Position numbers and translations under genes: made by a program
NCBI GenBank assembly: GCA_947359465.1
Contig: OX375876.1
Location: forward strand, 79,506,359-79,570,358
Reading direction: 5' to 3'
Length of the DNA stretch: 64,000 nt
DNA from: Metellina segmentata
Taxonomy: Eukaryota > Arthropoda > Arachnida > Araneae > Tetragnathidae
The notes under the pieces: model-generated
The model's database searches: none
The model's input: only the letters and a program-made list of their open reading frames with translations
What the model was told of the DNA's origin: nothing
Shown here: one piece after another, positions 56,293-64,000 of the stretch
Layout of the letters: each line of letters begins with the position of its first letter
Position numbering within the stretch: position 1 is the stretch's first letter

Positions 56293-57524
56293 TTTTTATT
56301 GAAAGACGATTAAAATCAATTCAATTTCATGTTTTTCGTGTTTTATGGGTGTTATTGAAAATTGTACTACTCCGTAGTCAAGTAACTACATCTATCATTC
56401 TAAATAGGTACGTTCTTACCATTATTTAGAAACATTTATGAATTTAAAAAGTACCATGAGGGTTCAATTTAAAACTATATATCTGTTGGTGAAAAGGGAA
56501 TTTAAACAAGATTTTGTTGATATTGGAATAATGTCACAGTTAGTAATTTTTTAATATTGAAATATTTAGTCATAAGTGTCAGAAAGTTGAAGTTGCTTAC
56601 TCTACATATTGAAGCTGTTCTTACCCAACTTAGATACATGTGAATCATTCGTTGAATGCAGTGTTTTTCGTTTTGTCAAGGCTCTGTAAAATCAACCTTC
56701 TGTTTATTAACAAAATTGTTATCGATTGAATCTAATTTGTCTATACTGAGGACATTTATTTCTATCACAAGCTCCTTTATTTTACATGCCGCTGAATGGA
56801 ATTTTCTGGAAAAAGTGCGCGTTTGTGTGTGTTTCAAACTAAATTAGTCACTAATGCCGTAAATTTTTAGCCTTTTTGGGTAAAGTAAACGCGGGGGGTT
56901 AATATATAGTCTATCATACTCACAAGGTTAGGAACTGCTTAAGAAAGTGTTCCAAATGTGGTGTAGATTGGTCAAAAGGTGGATTTGTATAGACATGTGG
57001 ATTTGCTGCCAGACAAGCTCCAACTCTGTTTTATACATCTGACACAAGTATTGCGTCTGCTTCAAGCTAAATTGGTTACTAATGCCGTAACAATTTAATT
57101 TACCATCTTATATTGATGACGAAATTCGAAAATATCGCATACTAGGTGCAAGAATGGCACAAGGAAAACTAAGTGTAAGACTATCCGCAAAATATTCGCC
57201 ATTTTTACTGAAAATGAAGGCGCGGAAATATTCGTAGTCTCTCAAAAACTTAAAATCAACTTCTGTAGTAGTCCCTTTAGAAAAAAAAATCTTTCAGCAG
57301 AAGTGGGAAGAATATGAAATGGATTATATGGATGGATACAACATGTATGCATATTTGTGTCCGAAATAAATTGTAAAAACGACGGAGAAGTTAAAATGAG
57401 TATTAATTTTTTTTCCGTACATTTAAAAGATGTTAACATTCTTTTATGAAAAGAAGAATTGATGATGACTTTTCAATCAAAATATTATTAATTCAACCCG
57501 AACAAAGCCGGGTATTTCTGCTAG
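55556..57524 (+). mobile_element. Non-autonomous Helitron (1969 bp)
   Basis: It starts A|TCTATATATTTATATAAC followed by the usual subterminal cactcactccctcactg and aactgcaagtcctaggaagc type sequence. It ends with an ACCCG/CGGGT hairpin (57496-57513), seven bases, and CTAG (57521-57524) before a T. No Rep or helicase coding is seen. A (TA)n tract lies inside at 56245-56288. Confidence 0.85.
56245..56288. repeat. (TA)n microsatellite inside the Helitron
   Basis: About 44 bases of TA alternation. Confidence 0.95.
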
Positions 57525-57935
57525 TAGATTTATAAAGCAATTTATTGAATAAATATCACAATAAAGCGTAAACTGGTTCGTTGAACTTAAAAGACACCCA
57601 TAAAATAATTTAGCTTAGTTGAATTTTTAAGTACAATCAAAGTAAAGTCTCATAAACTTTTAATTGAACTATAGGAATGGTAAGTATTATTAGGAGAAAA
57701 CCTTTTTATTGTACATATGGTGTTTGATTCTTACCATACTCTATTTCCAATAATTGAAAATCTATTTTGGTGCTAGGACTATTAAATCAGATTGGTTCTT
57801 AAATGTGAAGTCATGCTCAGTTAAAATATTAGGGGGCCTTTGTAAATAAGCATGATCAATGTACACTAGATCAATATATCCTAAACTCTATTTATAATAC
57901 GTTGAATATACACTTCGAATTTACCATTTTAAATA

Positions 57936-58526
57936 AATATGTAATTATTTTACGTGGCACGCAAAAAAGACGTTATTTGTTATCGCGTTTTGGCAACATT
58001 GTACGATTGTTTCTTTACCACACAGCCTCGCGCCTCAATTGAATTTATAGCGTTTTTGGATGAAATTTTATTGAAAAGAAAAATGAATTTTAGTCTAGCT
58101 GTTGCAGTTAATAGAAATCAAAGAAAGCGGAGGATCTTTTGAGGGCCATTTAAAAACGGTCCTTTTAAGGGTCTACAAGTATAGTTCAACAAGACTCTTA
58201 CACTAAAACTTTCGACAGCAAACGCAATGAAAAATTGTGGTTGGCTCGAGTGCAGGGGTGAATGTATGCTTAAACAACATGCTGGGTATTCAATTTTCAA
58301 ATCAGCGCTCACATTTCAAGTCAAAATTTGCCCAAAGTTTTCATTTGAATTCTGATTCCAGAGGTACTGTATTTATCTTTTCTAAAAAACAGCAAATTAG
58401 ATGTGATAAATATTTTTTTTGGAATATGTTTTTTTAACAATTCTTTCTGCTAGGACACATGTCTTCATTGATGTGCAATCCTCAGAGGTTTGGCGAGAGT
58501 TATAGAGAAGGGGGTGGGGCACCTAG
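57936..58526 (+). mobile_element. Non-autonomous Helitron, copy C (decayed)
   Basis: Homologous along its whole length to copy A (19016-19639): ttacgtggcacgcaaaaaag, cgttatttgttatcgcgttt, cttcaattgaatttatagcg-type, ggtccttttaaggg, catgctgggtattcaattt and gctaggacacatgtcttc blocks. It ends gggcac-CTAG (58523-58526) then T. The first bases and the tail hairpins are mutated. Confidence 0.8.
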
Positions 58527-61500
58527 TTTTAAATAAAAGCGTAACTCCTTTTGCGTTCAAAATACATCATTTTGTGACCATTTTTTAAGTTTAAATTATC
58601 TCCTGAGAAATTTTAGTTGTCAAAACTGTTTATATATAATTGTTTACTACTAACGAATAATGATTAGGGTGGGTTGAAATATAAAGAAAACATCAAATTA
58701 CATCAACAGTATTCAGGATAAAACATTTTAAAACATTCAAAGAAATTATTCTCCTCCCTGGAATGTTTTTATAAAGGGTAGAAATCTCTTTAAAGGGTTT
58801 AATAATACGACACTAAATAAAAGTAAATATACACAATTATAAGGTTGTCCGTATTTTATTCTTTTTTTGTACTCCCTTATAGTTTTTTAGAAAACTAAAA
58901 CTACAAACCCTTTTATAACGAAACTTGAAAATAAATTTAAACAAATTATCATGTATACTCACGTGTCTTTCAGATTTTTTAAAATATGTTACTTTCCTCG
59001 CCCTTTTCTCGAGAAGTAAGTTATCACCATGCACAGCTTCATAAATACTCTAATCCCTGGAGTAGAGTTTTATTAATGAAATTCATAAGTATTATCATAA
59101 GATTTATTTGTGGCATAAAATACGAGCTCTTGTGCGCTTCCCCTTTATTATTTCGTGTCATCAGGAATCCCTAACCCTTCCCTTATTCGTGATAAAAGCA
59201 ATTTATTTACTCCCCTCATTTATTCCCTATTCACTTATTTAAATTATTTATATCACTCATCCATTTCACGAGGAACTGGAGTGAAATTTGTTTGAAAAGT
59301 TTATCGATCCGTTTCCAGTTTTGATGCTAAAAAATTCAGTGCTTTTTAATTTACCTAGTTTTTATATACAGTAAACCGAAAATATCGATCTTATTAGGGG
59401 AGAATAAAACGAAGGATGAGCTCGATGTATAGCGAGGCCGAGATCACCTTGCTTATTAAGAATGAAAAAATAAAAATTGTGTATGAATAAGCGCGATTTT
59501 TATTTAAAGTTTCGTAAAGTCCAAAGCAGAATCGATGATAAAACCTTAAAAACCGACAAGTATATGCAGATCCAAATCAAAACATACGAATACTCGAAAC
59601 TCAACTTTCAAGAGAGTGTGTGGTTTTATGTGTATAAAAGCCGTTATAAAAATGTTCATGACATAAAAGTTGACGTTGGTTAAGTATACAGAATTTGCCG
59701 AACACTTTAACATAAAAGTTATGAAAATATATAACAAATTAAATTGACAGATGGCTTGCCTAGTTTTCAAAAAATTAGAATGTTCCATGATGTATCCATA
59801 AATATTTGTCCGAAATTAAGCAAAATTAATAATTCTGCTGTTCAGATACTCTTGCCCGACACTCTTGCCATTTCGAGATAACCTTAAAATGTAGTTTATT
59901 TCTGTTTTGGCAACGCGCGTTTGACATATAATCTAATTGATGATGTCTCATCAACTACCATACATCGATTCGAAAATTCTTTGAAATTTTTACTGACGAA
60001 GTGCAGAAAATTGTATTTGAAAATAGTCTAACAGACGCCTTTTTACGTCGCGCAGAAAAATCGCACAGAAAAAATTATCACCTCAGAAACATTACCGTCA
60101 CCTATATTTAGCTTGGCAGAAAATTCTTCTGAAACTTTTTGGTGTAATATTTCAAGGGAAAACAAAAAATTGAAAATACTCAAGAGGTAAAAAGCAGCAA
60201 AAAATGATTTTGCTTCAGTGTGTAGAATTTGTTAACAAATACCTCAGCTTCATATTTCTCTTAACGCATCAAAGAATACAGACTGTCAAATCATACAAAT
60301 TTCCCTTTACGGTTCTCCTTGTTACAGACATTTATTCATTTAGAATTAAGTAGTTGGAAATATCTACGCTGTCATTCTGACGATTTTAACTGACTTAAAA
60401 GAGTATTAAAGTTGTGATTTCTAAGAGCGTCTGCTCTTTTGAAGTATTGAGTTATAAAATGTATATTCGAGCGTTTGAGTTACAGATAAATTGCACTTTG
60501 AATTACGTTAGTTCAAAGTTAAAATTCTCTAATGTAGTCCATTATTCATTCTTTATAAATGTTTTCGGGAATCTGTTGTATTCTAAATTACAAAATTTTT
60601 CAAATTACACGAAATGGTATCATGGTAGAACAATTGTAACAAAAAAGTTGTGGCAATTCAGTTGAATCAAAAATTTGTCATCTTTAGATTATAAAGGAGT
60701 ATAAACGCTGGTTTGTCCTTTAGTTTTTTTTGTTCTAAATAAAATAGTTGATACATCCTGAAAAGGAACCTACTACTATCTCATAAGTTTTTAAATGACC
60801 TGAGTTAGAAACTTAGGTTTCAACACGTAAAATAAGTTAATTAAATTAATCTTACAAATTTAACAAATTAACTAATAAAGGTTTTTGATGCCATTTCGAA
60901 CAAAAAATATGATTTGTGCACAGAAACAAACAGAATTAGTAGCAATAAAAATAATTCCAAACGACATTATCAAGTACCTTAAATTAATTTGATAAAAATG
61001 TTAGTTTATTAACTTAGAAAGAAACTGATTTTATTATTGTGATAAAATTTGTGAAAGTTTTGTTGACTTTTGATTATCAGGATGTGATTATCAGAAGTTG
61101 AAAGATTCCTCTATTTTAATGTTGTTAAGACAAGCATGAACAATGAGGGCCCCAACAAAACGAGGATGGAACTTATGCAGCGTTCAAGGGTAATTAGTCG
61201 GCATGTGTGTAAATTATGAATAACTAAAACACTTCAACACACTAGGGGGTCGTTAGATGACTTAAATTTTGCCATAAGATAATCTTAACCCAGACATTTC
61301 GTGCCTCAGACGGTTTCTGTTCTCCGATAAATAAAAGCTAGTCGTTTTTACGCGAGACGTTTCCGTTGAGGGAGAGTTCAATCCAAACAGTATCCACCAG
61401 GATTTTTTTACATGTTTAATCGACCTGAACCTCAATAGTTGTTTAACCAAAGTCCAACCACTAATAGCATTTATATAAAATATTTTGATTCTTACTTTTA

Positions 61501-61759
61501 TGCCGCACTTAAACTACAACATTGTAGAAATTCTCAGACATTTTGATTTTCGAGCCCTTTTTTCTCTGTGGAACAAAATTCGGTTTCCATAGAGATGTTT
61601 ATTTAGGCGTCTGTTGTAATGTAATTTTGTTTTTGTTATTACATCTGTTTTTATTCTTGGTTAGGTTTTAAGTTTTGAATTAATAATTATCACCTGATAA
61701 ATATAAATTATAATTTTTACTTTTGAATAAATATTATTTGGTAAAATATATAGCTGGTA
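58527..61759. other. AT-rich intergenic sequence, no gene recognised
   Basis: The longest feature-poor tract of the window. Frames of 60-83 codons occur by chance (59477, 60414), with no family resemblance. Confidence 0.4.
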
Positions 61760-62819
61760 TCTCTAATATTATTAAAGGAAGTGTCTGTTTGTTTGTTTCC
61801 TTCATACAAAGTCCTGACGAATCTATGGCACTTACAGTAATGGGATTTGGCATACAAGCAGTCCAAATTTTTGGGTCGCTTCGAATTTGAAAATTTAATC
61901 TAGAACATTTAAAATGAATTTAATGAAATTTAATTATTATTGAATGCAACAGTATCCAAGATCATAGATTCTAAATTTATTATTTTCGTTTCCGTTTTCA
62001 TTTTGCGCGGAGAAATGATTTTCCAGCTGACGATAAGAAACAAATAAAAATTTAACTGGAATTATTTAGTTCTTTTTTCTATTTCCTAGACTGATATGAA
62101 ATCTGCGGAAAATTTCACATTATATCGATACATAAAAATATGATTTTCTTTAAATAAATAAAATTTTCAAATCGAATATATTTTATATTTTTTGCAAGAT
62201 ATTATGATGTCACGTCAACCTTCGTGTTTGAAAAATAAACAGATCACGATTTCAGCGAAAGGAAGCAAATAAAAGTTAAAACATTTTGGTTGGAATTGTT
62301 TAATTCCTTTTTCGTAGTCGTTAAGATAGATTAAGTAATCCTTAAAGTTTTTGTAATCGATAAAGATAGGTTAAAAGTTTCAACGGATTTGAAATCTGCG
62401 GAAAATTTGACACCAGATAGATACCTTATACGTTTGATTTTCTGTTAATAAATAATTTTTCAATTAAATATTTATACTTTCGCAAGAGATTGTGACATCA
62501 CGCCGAATTCCCATACACCATGGGAAACTTCGTTATGGCTATTATCCAATTTGCGAAGCAAACCGTAGTTCATAATATTCATAATTTGGTTTGTGGCAAA
62601 CCAAATTGGAATTTGCAGGGAATTGATTCCAACAGGCTATGAATTTCCATTTGGTTTGCAAACCAACAGCACGCTCAACGCCATGATGGCTGTTCTCCAA
62701 AAGGCTATGAATTCTCAAGGGAATTCGTAGCAATCGCCGGGGATTAGCGAGCTGTGATCACACCTGATCCACGAAAAGAACTGTCACGGGCAACGCCGTG
62801 CTGGCCACGCAGTGGCTAG
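61760..62819 (+). mobile_element. Non-autonomous Helitron (1060 bp) with hairpin-rich tail
   Basis: It starts A|TCTCTAATATTATTAAAGG with gtcctgacgaatctatggc nearby, as in the fragment at 20863. It ends with two successive hairpins, CACGG/CCGTG and GCCAC/GTGGC (the latter closed by GCA), then CTAG (62816-62819) and T. An 11-bp-stem hairpin (AATTTGGTTTG closed by TGG) is at 62583-62607. A block at about 62085-62230 is repeated at 62385-62500. Confidence 0.8.
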
Positions 62820-63747
62820 TTTATTCATAAAAACTGATATTTGAGTGATATAAAAAGAAATAATCATCTGCATCTTGTACTGAAAAAACCTATAAATTAT
62901 GAAAGGTATAGTTCGTGTTTTCTCTAAACTAATACAGTCAACATGTGTGATCATGTTTTAGGATTAAGTTGGCATTTTATTTCAATGAAAATAATAAAAT
63001 ATTTGTGATTGCCTCTTACTAAAAATATCGTTTAAATTCAGCAAAGAAATTTTTCTAAACTACTTATAACTAAATAGAATATATACGCTAGTAAATTGAC
63101 TTATATAACAAATACTACTGCAAAACACATGTACCAAATGTTAACTACAAAATATTTAGCAAAGCATTTATTCTGAATCTATTTCAGGTGTAACAAAATA
63201 CATAATAAAACAGTTTTTAATTCATATAAGGTCTTAACAGACTTGTTTTGTTGTTCTGAGATCATAATATAAGCGACGGGACACACTGAGTAATTGTTCT
63301 TTTACACTTCACTTATCACTGTAGCTATTCTATTGTTACAGAATGATGAACTCATTCTGTGGCTCAATCGAGCAGTCAAGAATTTCAATGCCGTAATGGG
63401 ATTTCTGTGTAACAGTGAATATTGGTAGATTACAACGGAGTGAGAACATTTAGAATTGCGTCAAGCCCAAGAGATTAGTTCCTGTCAATAGAGATTAGGA
63501 GCAAGTGAAGCTTATATTGCAAACAGAAATGTCTATACTGGAGCTAATTTTGTGGATATCTCGTCAAAATTTCCGTGCTTCACAATATAAATGAACAACA
63601 ATTGATAGTATGTGTTGAAGAGTGTTGATATCAGTTTATCACTCCTTTTACGGAAACAATCAAATGTTTTAGACCACATTGTGTATAAAAAGAATAAATG
63701 CAGATTGTTTTTTCTTCCCAGTCGTTCTCAATTCACAAATTTCAGGG
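62820..63747. other. AT-rich intergenic sequence, no gene recognised
   Basis: No feature that I can support. Confidence 0.4.
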
Positions 63748-64000
63748 GCCGCAGTAGCTCGATTGGAAGATTAACGGATTAGCATTCGGGGGATTGGAAA
63801 TTTTAGACTCGGTCCAACCAAAGATCGTCATGTACACGGGGACTGGTGAACGTTAAATCAGAAATGGCCTTATATGTCTCACGTTGGCGCGGTGGGGAAG
63901 TATGGAGAGTGGAGTGCCAACTCAGATGCTGATTTCGTTATCTGACCGAGGTTTAAAATTACGAGGTTTTATCGTCGAATCTTTTCCTTGGGGAGTGATC
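63748..64000 (+). mobile_element. tRNA-derived SINE, cut by the window end
   Basis: The head has box A tagctcgattgg and a box-B-like actcggtccaacc. The body has gttggcgcggtggggaagt, gagagtggagtgccaa and aaaattacgaggttttatcg. The 3' tail lies beyond 64000. Confidence 0.8.

Noticed and set aside
59477..59683. Charged 68-codon frame
   Set aside because: No family resemblance and opposed by an equally long frame on the other strand.

Overview
The window looks like repeat-dense, AT-rich euchromatin or intergenic DNA from an animal nuclear genome. It has long non-coding stretches, a spliced GPCR exon, tRNA-derived SINEs, and many decayed DNA transposons (mariner, Tc1, IS630-like, piggyBac, hAT, PIF/Harbinger, Helitron) plus LTR retroelements. 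The single host exon is of the arthropod pyrokinin/CAPA (neuromedin-U-like) receptor type, so an arthropod is likely. The Tc1, mariner and Gypsy remnants remind me of those abundant in spider and other chelicerate genomes, but that is an inference from memory and not proven. There are no bacterial operons, RBSs or CRISPR arrays. Nearly every coding-like frame is a transposon relic.

Layout. 1-1990: 3' end of a BEL/Pao element (integrase, polypurine tract, putative LTR), then a Helitron-type fragment with a 20-bp minisatellite. 2146-4832: a degenerate Ty3/Gypsy element on the minus strand, with integrase upstream of reverse transcriptase. 7.2-19.6 kb: SINE copies, a piggyBac MITE with TTAA target duplications, two IS630/mariner deletion derivatives, a complete-ended but frameshifted mariner, a PIF/Harbinger remnant and a 624-bp Helitron. 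20.9-25.5 kb: a Helitron 5' fragment, then a 12-copy ~176-bp satellite abutting half a SINE. 26-27.6 kb: a MITE and the only credible host coding sequence, the last exon of a GPCR (27198-27598, minus). 27.9-32.5 kb: a Tc1 element split by a 587-bp insertion with a 16-bp target duplication, and an IS630-like element. 36.7-39.3 kb: a triplicated repeat, a SINE and a nearly full-length Tc1. 41.5-47.7 kb: a nested cluster of Tc1 (carrying a 160-bp x ~13.8 satellite made from its own transposase gene), hAT and piggyBac. 48.6-64 kb: more Helitron, mariner and SINE copies between large featureless AT-rich tracts.

The genes do not form a pathway. The biology here is transposon birth, nesting and decay. 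The strongest unusual signals are: (a) a piece of Tc1 transposase turned into a satellite array with higher-order structure; (b) Helitron 3' ends that carry a series of short hairpins closed by minimal GAA/GTA-type loops before the terminal CTAG; (c) a Gypsy relic whose domain order places integrase before reverse transcriptase, as in the Gmr1 group; and (d) an inverted copy of a Tc1-flank-hAT junction about 16 kb away. All identifications are by eye. No alignment or database search was run.
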